Shown here in pieces: positions 54,759 to 64,000 of a stretch of DNA of 64,000 bases. Both the position numbers and the translations under genes were made by a program. This DNA comes from Chondrus crispus. Its lineage: Eukaryota > Rhodophyta > Florideophyceae > Gigartinales > Gigartinaceae. The notes under the pieces are model-generated. The model made no database searches. It worked only from the letters and a program-made list of their open reading frames with translations, and was not told the origin of the DNA. The number at the start of each line of letters is the position of its first letter. Within the stretch, counting starts at the first letter, position 1. The stretch lies in contig NW_005179242.1 in NCBI RefSeq assembly GCF_000350225.1, positions 1 to 64,000 of the forward strand. Direction: 5' to 3'.

Positions 54759-56810
54759 ATGACTCTTAACAAAAAGAAGCGCACGGCAAGCTCGGTTGGT
54801 GACTCTGGAAAGCGCAACAAGCCGAAAAAGAGCAAAAATAAATCCAAGAAAAAGATCGACGACGGTGTGGGCACCAGCGGAGATATAGCCGCCACTTCAT
54901 CCCCAGTCACGCCAATTCGCACGGTGAAAAGTTGTCGTTTACAGATTCCCCATGCCCCGCTTTACCCTTCGACAATGGATCTGAGGACGACTGGCCTTCA
55001 ATCGACGGAAGCAAAGAGGCTGCGGAAGAGCAATATCCTCCCGTTGAATTTACGAGGGCTGTCATAGACCTTGACATGATTCGAAATAGACATGCTCTTG
55101 TCATCCAAGAACGAAACCAGCGAAGGGTGCCTAGAACCCCGGGGTCCAGTCGAAACGCAACCACGCGTTCTGTTGCCAGTTCCCGTCCTGTGAGGCCAGT
55201 GGCGCTGTTGACTCTGGAACAGGCTTGGCGCCTTAAACACCGTCATCTCTTACGGGACCATCCCGACTTTTTCTCTTCCCATGAAGCAACCCTTGAAGTA
55301 CAAACCGCGGTCTGGCAGCGCCGCGCTGCATACAAAGGCGTGCCCGTCTCTGACGTGAACAATAGTGATCTCAAAGAGATCTATCGATTAGAGTACGAGC
55401 CTAAGATTTCTAGAGCGGGAAGCGCTGGCTCTTTCAAGCATTTATGTATCGTAGCTGGACAGCTGCCACGTCTTTGCATCGTCTGTGATGTGTTGCAAAT
55501 GGAAACGCTGTGGAAGCCGGGGCAACTCTTTCAGGCGATTTGCCACAAGGACACAGTTGATCTCTTACTTTCTCACTTCCGTGTCAGGGCGGTCTGTAAG
55601 GCCGTCATGACCAAGGCCTTTCAGCTGAAAAAATCAGTGATCATGCCAAGGTTCATTTCCAAGGCAAAAGTGAACTGTACGCTGCCGATGCAGAATGCAG
55701 TCGCATACATTTGCGTTCTGTGTTTAACGTCCAAAAAACTCTCGCGAGACAGCGCGCCTCCGATCGTCGGGTTATCGATGACCGTGTATCCAGGACGGCA
55801 ATGTTTATGCCGCAGGACTTTTCGCGTTGCAAACAAAATATTTGCAACACATTGGACGCTATTTTGGCGTCTTTTGATAGCACAACCGTCGATCATAGGG
55901 TCAGCGATGCAGTGAACGCGGTTTTCAAGCAAGGCAGAATCAAAAACAGGTGGAGTATGAATTTCATACACCTCCTTGTTCTTACAGGCGGGGCCAAAGA
56001 CCGCAAGTCTACACTCAGTTACAGTTGCCGTCCTCAGTCGACCTTCCCGATATGAAAGAAATGGCGGGAAATCAGGGCTTCATACAAATGAGAACGGTGA
56101 AGGAAAAAACTGCCCGTTCACTGCGCATGCCCTTCGTGCTTTTCCCTGGATATGTGCTCAAGTACGTGGAATTCCATTGCTCCATCGTGCGCCCCGCCAT
56201 TGTGGAGGCAGCTGCGTTTGATGAGTCGGATCTCATCCACAAGCCAATGTTAATTCACACCGAATCCGCGCACAGCCTCATCACTCCTCAAATAACGAAA
56301 ACATTCCAGCGTTTTCTACGTGTTAGCGAGCCGACGCTGCAGCGTCGGCTCGCTAACATGGCAGATACCACAATCATGATGCTGACGAGCTGTTACGGCA
56401 CGATGATGATGCACAGTTATCGTCGCAAAGAAATATTTCCAACCTTTGACGAGACCGCATTCTCAGACACACTTGCCATGCAAATGAACACTTCAGTTGA
56501 ACAACTCCGTTCAACATACATTGGATTGGACAATAGTGACTACACAGAGACTGCAAAGGCACTGATTCGTGCCCTTTCCGTACCGACAGACCCGGATGAC
56601 TCGAACGACACGATAGGTTTAGTCGAAGAGGTGCCGAATGCGTCTGGCTTTTTCTCTAATGACGAGCAATCAGCTTGGGCTCGTCTCTTACTGGCGTCCT
56701 TTTCCCGTTACAACCTTGTAAAATCCGGACTTTGTCCCGCCCTTGCACGCGCTGCTCATACGTGGGGTACAGCATTGCGGAGGAAAGGAAGATGTGGCGA
56801 AGGGGGGTGA
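54759..56810 (+). pseudogene. Crypton-like tyrosine recombinase with three frame breaks
   Basis: ATG 54759 opens a Lys-rich, probably nuclear-targeting N-terminus. The reading then passes to a second frame near 54915, a third near 55630 and a fourth segment near 55941. Each break lies at an A-run of 4-6 and each shifts in the same direction, as single-base losses would. The joined product would be roughly 680 residues. The C-terminal part looks like a tyrosine-recombinase catalytic domain: a VRP helix, an ITPQITKTFQRFL segment, then LQRRLAN (possible second Arg) and MNTSVEQLRSTYIG with Tyr at 56517-56519. That is the pattern of Crypton-type recombinases (family assignment by eye). It is either a decayed gene or correct sequence with homopolymer errors. 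Confidence 0.55.
56322..56357. repeat. 36-bp perfect palindrome inside the recombinase ORF
   Basis: GTTAGCGAGCCGACGCTG and its exact complement meet at CTGCAG with no spacer. It lies within coding sequence just before the predicted catalytic Tyr region. Confidence 0.9.
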
Positions 56811-56910
56811 GTAGGACACTGGTTAGACAGTGAAAACCAAAAGATGCGTTGCGTGGTGAGGAAAAACGCCGTGCTGTACATCATGTACATATAACGTTGT
56901 GATAACGTTA
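56765..56910. repeat. Dispersed repeat R, copy 1 (split by solo LTR D)
   Basis: GAGTAGGACACT, TGCGTTGCGTGGTGAGGAAA and GCTGTACAT occur in the same order at 63361-63490. Copy 1 is interrupted at 56910 by LTR D and continues at 57550 with GTTATGCGTGCAGCCGGCTG. Confidence 0.85.
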
Positions 56911-57549
56911 TTGTAGCATAACCGCCGGCTACTGTACTATACATTATATTTAGAGTTAGATCTAACGCTGTAAGGCACGGATCTCACAGCGTGCGCGCGC
57001 GCATCCCTTACAGGGCGTGCGCACCAACACGTGTACCCCACGTGTAGCACACGTATGCTGTCAGCCCGACGGCTGACAGCGTTACAGTGCGGGCCGGCCC
57101 GCGCTGTATACAGTAAGCCGACTACAGTACAGTCCGTACTGTACTGTAGACGGTTAATTAACTTGTACAATAAATATAGGGAGCGACCGCCGGCGGGGAA
57201 GACGAGGACAGGCAACCCTCCACCGACGGTCCACCACCCAGCTTACTCTACTCACACCGCTGTTCCGCGAGTAGTAACCACCGAGCGGGTAGTGGACGCG
57301 CGCGCCACCGCAGCGAGCTGCGATCCGCCTCCGCCCGTCAGTAACGGATCGTCAACCGGTACTGCTCCGGGGCGTCGAGGTGTCGATCCGCTCGCCTGCG
57401 CGCGCGTCCCCGCCGCCCACTCTCTACCACCCGCTACCGGCCCGCTTCTGGTGGCGTTGGTTGGTTCAAGACCGTCGGTACGCCCATCCGGGGTCTTCTG
57501 CCGAACATGGCGAACACCCCTCCGCCGTGTGTGGGGTGTTTATGCGACA
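56911..57549 (+). repeat. Solo LTR D, related to LTRs B and C
   Basis: 639 bp, TGTAGCATAACCGCC...GGTGTTTATGCGACA, flanked by the 5-bp duplication GTTAT (56906-56910 and 57550-57554). It contains CTGTCAGC/GCTGACAG, GTACTGTA words, TACAATAAATATAGG and the terminal CACCCC/GGGGTG pair. The uninterrupted target is visible at 63485-63495. Confidence 0.93.
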
Positions 57550-57589
57550 GTTATGCGTGCAGCCGGCTGCGTAGGGGAAATCGCCCTAC

Positions 57590-58068
57590 GAGAATTTTTG
57601 GCTGATGGATGGGCGAGGAGTGACGGATAATTATGCAAATAATTGGGAGATGAATGGTCGACAGGTGGCGGTTGAGCTACCCTGCCATTAAGCGACCACA
57701 GATCCAGAACTGTAGGCGTAGGCTGAAGGGTGGCTGACAGAAGTTGTATTTCACGAACTTGTCTGTGCCAATAATCTGCCATTTATCTATATCTACTCTG
57801 TCATTTTCCCACATTCCACTTCGGGAGTGGCGGTGCATTGGTGGTGCACTGGACGAGAAGATGGTGAGGAATGGTCCTGTCAAGGCAGGCATGTTTGCTA
57901 AATGGCAGTAAAGTGGCAGGTAGGAGGTCTATGCATAGCGAGGGATTCAGCGGAACGCAGCATTGATTAGTGCCTTTCTTTTGTGAGGAGATCCTAGATT
58001 GCCCCGACGTCACTCCTTCTGCGGCACGCTCATATAGATAAGGGATGGCCGCCGCGCCATCGGAGACG
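57590..58068. other. Spacer, nothing coding recognised
   Basis: Lies between solo LTR D and the 3' end of the ATPase gene, where the missing ATPase C-terminus would be expected. None of the six frames resembles it. Several TGCCA(T/C) words also occur near 62.9 kb. Confidence 0.45.
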
Positions 58069-60690
58069 TCACTCTTGGTCCAGCATTGATTCACCATCTC
58101 CAATAGCCAAAATCATCGCTTTTCTCTTTTCCCGCACTAATCGTACCACTAGTGCCTTCTGTAGCGGCGTCAGACGACAGCAGATCGCAACCTTCGTATG
58201 ATCGGACAACGCCATGAATACATCTGAATGATCCTCAATCGCGTGGTGCAGAGAAGCCCCGTCAATGATCACACCAACCTCTTTTTCTTCCACTTTTTTC
58301 TTCTGACGCATGGACAGCCGACGAGGCAAATCAGCTATTGCGCTGAAGCTCGTCCGTCGCTGTGGAGTTTGCGCATCCAACACATGACGATCGAGAGTGT
58401 CATTAAGTTGTCTTTGCACCTCCGCGGATGAGCTTCCTGCAATATGCACCACTTCCATGTTCCTATCAAGCAAGTTCGCTGAATATCCAATGTTTTCAGC
58501 TGTTTCTCTCTTGTCACCAGTCAAGACCCACAGTTTAATCCCTGCTTCGCGCAGAAACTTGATCGTCTCGGGCACTTTGTGTTGCAACTTATCCTCTACA
58601 GCAGTCGTGGCGACATACATCAAACCCTCCTCGAGTTCAGCGCTAATCTTTGAATTCTTCCCTTCCCTGTCCTCCAAAGAATTTTGCGCCTCTTGGAACC
58701 GTTCAAACCAAGTTTGGAAGTCCTTCTCCTCCAACTCTTTCATTGCAAACACAAGTATTCGTAGACCTTCCTTCGCAAACTCGTCAATATGATTCTGAAT
58801 CAATTCTATGTTCGCGTCTTTGTTTATCAACTTCAACATGATCGTATCAGCACCCTTGGTGAACGTTTTAATTTTCCCGTCAGGACACCAGAGAATCATG
58901 CCCATTCTCTTGCAGTCTGAATTGAACTCCAGTTCCGCCAAAGTCGTGTAAGTTTCTTTCGTTCCAAAGCGATCAATAACGAGTGTGTCAAGGGTTCGCG
59001 TCATAAGAGTGATCCCGTATTCTCTCGCCGATGTAACTAATGCAACCTCATCCGGACTCTGCCCTTGATATTCTGGAAGTGCCTCTTCTGAGCTGTTTCC
59101 ATCTAGCACAGCCGTCTTGTCCCCCAGAGCCGGATTAGTGCGTTTCTTACTCTTCTTTCTGCCCGAGTCTGTAGAGGAGTTGTCAGACTGCGTCTCATCC
59201 TTGGGTTCTGGCACGACGCTGTGACAGAGAGCCGTTACTAGCAAAAGTTGCTTCACAGGCTCGACAACATCTTTGACAGAGCGATGCATGGCTCTTTTCT
59301 TCTTGAGACAACTGTGCGCCAGCCGAGCAGGCGATGTAACGCATTATGTTCTCTGTGAGCGTGCCCGTTTTGTCGCTGAGGACGTGCTCGACCTCGCCGA
59401 GCATTTCATTCAGATTGGTCGCTCTTGCCAAGACCTTCTGCCGTCCAGTTCTCATCCGGAAATCAGCAGACATGAATAGTGCTTGGAGAACCCGAATAAA
59501 TTCGAAGGTCACGAAAAGCGAAACCGGGATAAAGGTAGAAAACAAAATGAGAAACGTGCCCAGGCTTTGGGAAGTGACTTTGCCACCAGATTTCAAAGCA
59601 TTCTCCCCCATGTACCACTGGCCGGCACCATCCCTGTCTTGTAAGACTCCAGCGACAATTGCGCCTGTGATGACGAGGGTAGCGAGGGCAATAAACAACA
59701 TAAGGACGACCCAGTTAAGTTTGCGCTCAACGGAACTCATTTTGCTTGGGGGGTTGCGCATGTTTAGTGCAACTTTAGTATCAAATCCAGTGTACACAGC
59801 AATACCATAAATGTACTCGGTGTTTCTCAAGATAATTCCTCTGAGCAGCAGCGACGACGGGCCGAGCGGGACGGGGCCCTCGCCGCTCAGTTCAATGGAG
59901 GCTTCAAACTCGTGCAGAGCAGTGGAAGGCCTTTGAGCTCTGATCTTCCCTTGAAGGCAGGAAGCTGAGAAGGATGTTCGATTTCAGCGGTAGCTGAGGC
60001 GACGATGACGCGCTTTAGATTGGACTCACCGTCCAAGTTTTCTGTAGACACACAAGTTTTCTGTAGACACATAAGCAATACCGCCTTCTAAAGCGGAATG
60101 CAAGAGGACGAGGTCGCACGGAAAAACCTCTCCTTTGCGCACGAGAACGATGTCACCAACGGCAATGTCTCTTGAAGCGACAGTGCGATGCAAGTCAGGC
60201 TCCAGATGGGCGGCTTGCAGCGTATGGGCAGTCTCTGATGTGACCAAGGAGAGCTGCTTCTTCGTCTGGATGCTTTCCGGGACGCGGGCCATGATAAGCC
60301 TCTCCTCGCTGTTTTTGGCGACGATCATCGTTTGCGCGCTTGATGTCCTCGAAGATGTCTCTCGCAAAACCGAAGCCGACAACGACAAAGAGGGGGAGGA
60401 CGCTTGCAAATGGGGTGCTTGGGGAGATGTTAGGAATGAAGGAGATAATGGCAATGACAAGGAAGTAGAAATTGGAGACGTGTTTGAATTGTTCGTAGAG
60501 GGGATGGTGAGGAGCGAAAAGGACAGGAAGGGGTCTTTCGACATCATGGGAGACGCCGAGACGAGTATCGATGCGATGAAAGGTCGGTGGTGGAGATAAA
60601 GGAAAGCTACGGGGGGCGAGGGTGGGGACAAGGAAGCGGGAGGGTATGTAGATGGGGGTAGGAGACGGTTTGCGCTTCAAATAGAATAGG
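58069..60690 (-). pseudogene. P4-type ATPase (phospholipid flippase), broken and truncated
   Basis: On the minus strand the segments show, in order: an EQFKHVSNFYF N-terminal helix and second membrane helix; the actuator region ending in STENLDGES; LLLRG...RNT..YGI.VYTGFDTK; two membrane helices; the phosphorylation loop DKTGTLT (about 59361-59375); KGADTIM of the nucleotide domain; and LTGDKRETAENIG. P4-ATPases move phospholipids to the cytosolic leaflet. The frame breaks near 60315 (A5 run), at a 19-bp tandem duplication (60034-60071), near 59955 and near 59300. It ends at 58069 within the GDGxND hinge, so the C-terminal membrane helices are absent. No N-terminal ATG is clear. Sequencing errors or unrecognised introns could account for some breaks. 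Confidence 0.85.
60034..60071. repeat. 19-bp tandem duplication in the ATPase gene
   Basis: CAAGTTTTCTGTAGACACA occurs twice without spacer (60034-60052, 60053-60071). It duplicates codons for STENL of the conserved actuator motif and shifts the frame. Confidence 0.93.
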
Positions 60691-60769
60691 ATGGGGGAAA
60701 ATGCCAAGTGGTGGACCAAAAGGTGGATCGGGGGTTGGGAATTCTCGGTATGATGCGCGGGACGCAATC

Positions 60770-61118
60770 AGCCGCAATCGTCATTGGCGCGATGCATCCC
60801 CTCCGCACGCGCGCGCCGACTGTAACCGCGCCGCCGCCGCGCTTTATGACAAGGCTGACATAGCGCTGTGTCCACGCGATGATCCTTTCTTTCCGCCCCC
60901 CCGCGCAGCATGCTCCGCCATACCGGCCGCGCACCGCGCCCGTGCGCGCCCGCACGCCGCGCGCCGAGTTTCTCCCACGCGCAGCCACCACCCCCCCAAG
61001 GGCACGCGTGGAACGCTTTTCCACCCCCGTTCCTGACCGCGGGCCGCTTGGAGGTGCCATTACTCTGTGAGTTGTTACAGCTAACTCTTGGTACCCCTGC
61101 TCGTTACCTTCGCCGCCG
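60770..61118. promoter_or_regulatory. GC-rich region between divergent genes
   Basis: CpG- and GC-rich sequence between the ATPase 5' end (minus) and the microprotein ORF (plus). A shared bidirectional promoter is possible. Long frames here on both strands reflect base composition. Confidence 0.35.
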
Positions 61119-61292
61119 ATGGCTCGTCGTCGACTGGGATCGCGTCGCCGAAGATCTCGCCCCAGGATCAAGTCGGATCGCGTCGATTGGATGCTCGACG
61201 TGGTTAGGTTTCTCGTCCCCTTCGCCGTTGCGCTTGTCGCAGGGTGCTACGCAGGGTGTATGTGGACTTGGGTTGAGGGCCATCGGCCGTAA
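61119..61292 (+). CDS. 57-aa Arg-rich single-pass membrane microprotein
   Basis: ATG 61119 in a strong context (CGCCGCCGATGG) opens 57 codons. Residues 1-20 are Arg-rich (MARRRLGSRRRRSRPRIKSD). Residues 26-51 form one hydrophobic segment with two Cys and Trp, followed by a short polar end. The layout suggests a small tail-anchored or signal-anchored membrane protein, perhaps of the endoplasmic reticulum, but no family is recognised. It lies divergent to the ATPase. Overlapping longer frames exist in this GC-rich stretch, but none has such clear protein character. Confidence 0.45.
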   Translation: MARRRLGSRRRRSRPRIKSDRVDWMLDVVRFLVPFAVALVAGCYAGCMWTWVEGHRP

Positions 61293-63059
61293 ATGCCGTC
61301 GTGGTTTGGCTGGCATATGTTCTGGTCCTTTGAAGTGACAAGTTTTCACCGCGTCATGAGGTTATGCGATCCATGGGAAGCACATGTCCCAAATTTGTCG
61401 ACCATCTCGATCTTCGGACGAGCAGTGGCATGCATCAGTTGCAACTCGACAACAAGGATCTCCTGCTCGATTCAGGGCAAGCCCTAGTTATTCCAAACCC
61501 AGGTTCGAATGCGTCTCATCCTCGTCCTGAAAGCAAGGAAACAGCTGTGCCACGCAGAAACCAAGTCGAATTTGCGTCGATGATGATTACAGTTGATGCC
61601 AGGTTGTCATAATACATCGTCTGAGCTTGGAACAGAACAAGCCCGTTTCTTGTCCTGGGGCCGTCGCTATATTACGTTATGGAGCGTATATCAAGCGCGA
61701 TACCTGAACATCATTACGTGCCGAAAGCAATTCACCGAAAAGCTTCTAAGATTTGGCACCGTTGTAAACCCACAAATCCCCAAGCCCGTGTCTGTCCCGT
61801 TTTCTCTTAGACGATATTTAAGCGCATTATTTTCAGTGCGTGCATGCGGAAAGTGTTGCGATGTACCGCATATATTGGTGCCGTTGCCAACTGAAACTGG
61901 AGTTTTCAGACGACACAAAATGGGAAAATGGACGCTGGAGATACACAAGATCAGTTCCATGGTCGTGACGTATTCTATTCAACTCAATGCTAAGTGCATA
62001 TGCAAGTACTTCTGGCGAATGCGATGAATTGCATGCTCAAACCTTTGCCCTTCTCTCCCTCTAACACGATAATCGACAAGTGGGAGCGTGCTCCTTCTCA
62101 CGAGGGTATGGAAACATTGCCGTTGACTCTAATCCTTTCATTCACGAGCTTCCTACGAATACTCAACTTAACCCTGCTTCGGAGCTTGCAAATTGGGCGA
62201 GAGTGTAACGCAATCTCGACAAGTTCTCTGCTCCATGAGAGCAAGATCGCATGAAAGCTGCGGCATTTCTGACCGATCCGGTCCCCATTTTAATCTTGCT
62301 GAAACTACCGTACCATTTTTAATATCTAGCTCCGGCTTTAAAGCCGAGCTGAGGCGGTTCCTTCACTTTCATGGCTCAAGCACTTTTAGGTCCAAATTTA
62401 TCACCGCGTTCATTGAAGAAACAGGCTTCCGTCAAGTGTCACCTCCTCCGACAATACCTGATTTTATTAGCTGTAGATGCAGCCTATTGTCAGGGTTTCT
62501 GAGTTCCAAAAGCACTTGTCGTCGCTATGGCCTCTCTTCTCAGAGCGTTTCGCACTGTCCGTCCCTATCGAACACCCACGACCGGGCGCAAATGAAAGGC
62601 TTTTCCACCCCATTCACTTCTCGCCGACGGGAAGGGTATCCAGGGGGCAAAAGGCGGAAGGGAGGGGATTTGTGCACCATACAGACATGGTGCGGTGAGG
62701 GAGGGTTATAGTTGATGAAGGAGTGGCCGGTTTCCACCGGCACGATGGATGTGGGATTGGCAACCGTGATTGGGCGTGCATGTCTTTCTGGTACCTACAC
62801 AGTTGTACTGTACACTATTACCCTCCAGTAAACTCATTTTCTCGGAGAGTATCCCGGCGAATATGTAAAATTTTAATCCGCCATTTGTCGGGAAGCTGTG
62901 GGTTAGGAAAATGAATGGCATACATTTCGAATTTTGTCTGCCCTTTGTCATATTTATATTTGAAGACAATGTATAATTAATTTGCCACCCGCCCGCCATT
63001 CATTATTGATCTGCCACTCCACATCCATTTAAATGCCATTCTTTTGCGTTGAGTTTTGT
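61293..63059. other. No recognisable gene
   Basis: Frames such as + 61593-62027 and + 62193-62711 are open but show no motif or domain. No RNA gene or repeat is evident until about 62.9 kb, where TGCCA(T/C) words resembling those near 57.7 kb appear. Confidence 0.35.
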
Positions 63060-63200
63060 AGTCGAAGAGGACGGCAGATCGAGGAGTTGCAGTCACGGTT
63101 GGCTGCTGGGTGAGGAGATATTCATGAAGTAAAAGTCCTGTGCTGGACCGCAAGAAGAGCAACAGCTACGACACTATGAACAACAATGAATTCGAAGCCT
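63060..63200. repeat. Outlying copy of the right-edge repeat
   Basis: GGCAGATCGAGGAGTTGCAG, then GAGATATTCATGAAGTAAAA, and TACGACACTATGAACAACAA recur together at 63850-63990, about 0.8 kb further on. Confidence 0.75.
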
Positions 63201-63360
63201 GCCAAAATGTGACGAGTCTCACGTCTTCCGAGGGCAGAGCCACCTGTGTCCGTCCCTCCATACCTTCCTCCATTTCCTGCTCGTCACGTTCCAGTGCTCA
63301 AGCTACAGAAATGGTTGTTTATGACCGTAGTGAATTACATAACGTTGGTGCGTTCATAGG

Positions 63361-63520
63361 CCGGGAACAGCTGTGCTGAGGAAATAAAGCAGCGTCGAAG
63401 GGGAGTGAGTAGGACACTAGATAGACAGTGATAACGAAGGCTGCGTTGCGTGGTGAGGAAAAAAGCCGGGCTGTACATAACGTTATGCGTGCAGCCGGCT
63501 GCGTAGAGGAAATCAGAAAG
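63361..63520. repeat. Dispersed repeat R, copy 2 (empty target site)
   Basis: Matches 56765-56910 joined to 57550-57585 without the LTR. The junction reads TAACGTTATGCGTGCAGCCG, giving the pre-insertion state of solo LTR D. Confidence 0.88.
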
Positions 63521-63599
63521 TGACGGCAGGGGTGCGGGCGGTTCAAGGGGTGGGAAACGAGTCAGCAGTAGAAAGAGGTGCTCGGTATCGGGGGCACGC

Positions 63600-64000
63600 G
63601 CGTAGTGAGTCGGAGAGGCCGGGAGATCCAGAAGTTACGGTCACGGTATCGAAAGTGCACGCGTATTGAGCAGGAGAGAGCGGGAGATCGAGGAGCTGTG
63701 GTGACAGTTGGCGGGTGAGTGATGAGATATTCATGAATTAAAGCCCTGTGCTCGAATGTGAGTCGGAGAGAGCGGGAGGTCGGGAAGCTGTGGTGACGGT
63801 TGGCGGATGGGTGATGAGGTATTCATAAGTTAAAACACATCTGGGCTGGAAGGCAAGACGAGTCGGAGAGAGCGGGGAATGGAGGAGCTGTGGCGAAGGT
63901 TGGCAAATGGGTGTGGACGTATTCATGAAGTGAAAAACTTCTGCTGAACGCAAGACGTGCCACAGCCACGACACTATGAACAACAACAAAAGTTCAAGAC
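63600..64000. repeat. Tandem repeat of about 95 bp at the right edge
   Basis: Units start GAG(T/C)CGGAGAGAGCGGG-like near 63668, 63761 and 63860, with a more diverged one near 63604. Each contains AGCTGTGGTGACGGTTGGC and ends TATTCATGAAGT-like. The array probably continues past the window. Confidence 0.85.

Overview
The window is eukaryotic nuclear DNA dominated by LTR retrotransposons, tandem repeats and tyrosine-recombinase genes, with few host genes. Ty3/gypsy and Ty1/copia elements, a P4-type ATPase, TATA boxes and a spliceosomal-type intron exclude a bacterium. I infer an alga, possibly a red alga of the Chondrus type, because recognisable genes are nearly intron-free and set in a dense retroelement landscape. 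No marker gene proves this.

Layout. 1-3000: satellite DNA with a higher-order period near 412 bp. 3000-4334: a possible RGG-rich ORF and two matched 18-bp palindromes. 4335-26207: a Ty3/gypsy element (A) with 495-bp LTRs and a CAGCG target duplication. It is split by a second, GC-rich chromovirus (B, 7979-23543; LTRs 664 and 671 bp; AAGTG duplication). B is itself split in gag by an inverted solo LTR (C, 10631-11277) and carries 6.2 kb with an antisense ORF between pol and its 3' LTR. 26208-31447: no recognisable gene. 31448-37754: a small secreted-protein gene whose signal-peptide codons are interrupted by a very young Ty1/copia element (31614-37512; 481-bp LTRs; TGGTC duplication). 38738-39175: a chromodomain relic. 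40989-46233: a large gene combining a tyrosine-recombinase-like domain, a RecQ-like helicase and a Cys-rich tail. 46600-49905: a 26/52-bp minisatellite in a higher-order repeat of about 1.08 kb. 50630-50729: an assembly gap, beside a 502-bp inverted repeat. 51240-54236: two further tandem repeats. 54759-56810: a frameshifted Crypton-like tyrosine-recombinase gene, followed by a solo LTR (D, 56911-57549). 58069-60690 (minus): a broken P4-ATPase gene. 61119-61292: a 57-aa membrane microprotein ORF. 63060-64000: more repeats.

How the parts work together. Most coding sequence belongs to mobile elements. A supplies an unusual extra zinc-finger ORF ahead of gag. Its AUG exists only after splicing an intron that starts in the LTR and contains the primer-binding site, so spliced and genomic RNA would be separate pools. 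A is now inactive: gag stop, altered RT active site, altered integrase Cys, frameshift and the B insertion. B has an intact RT, RNase H, integrase and chromodomain ORF, but its gag is interrupted. The copia element has almost identical LTRs yet two in-frame TGA codons. The two tyrosine-recombinase genes, one joined to a helicase, are the most distinctive protein-coding content.
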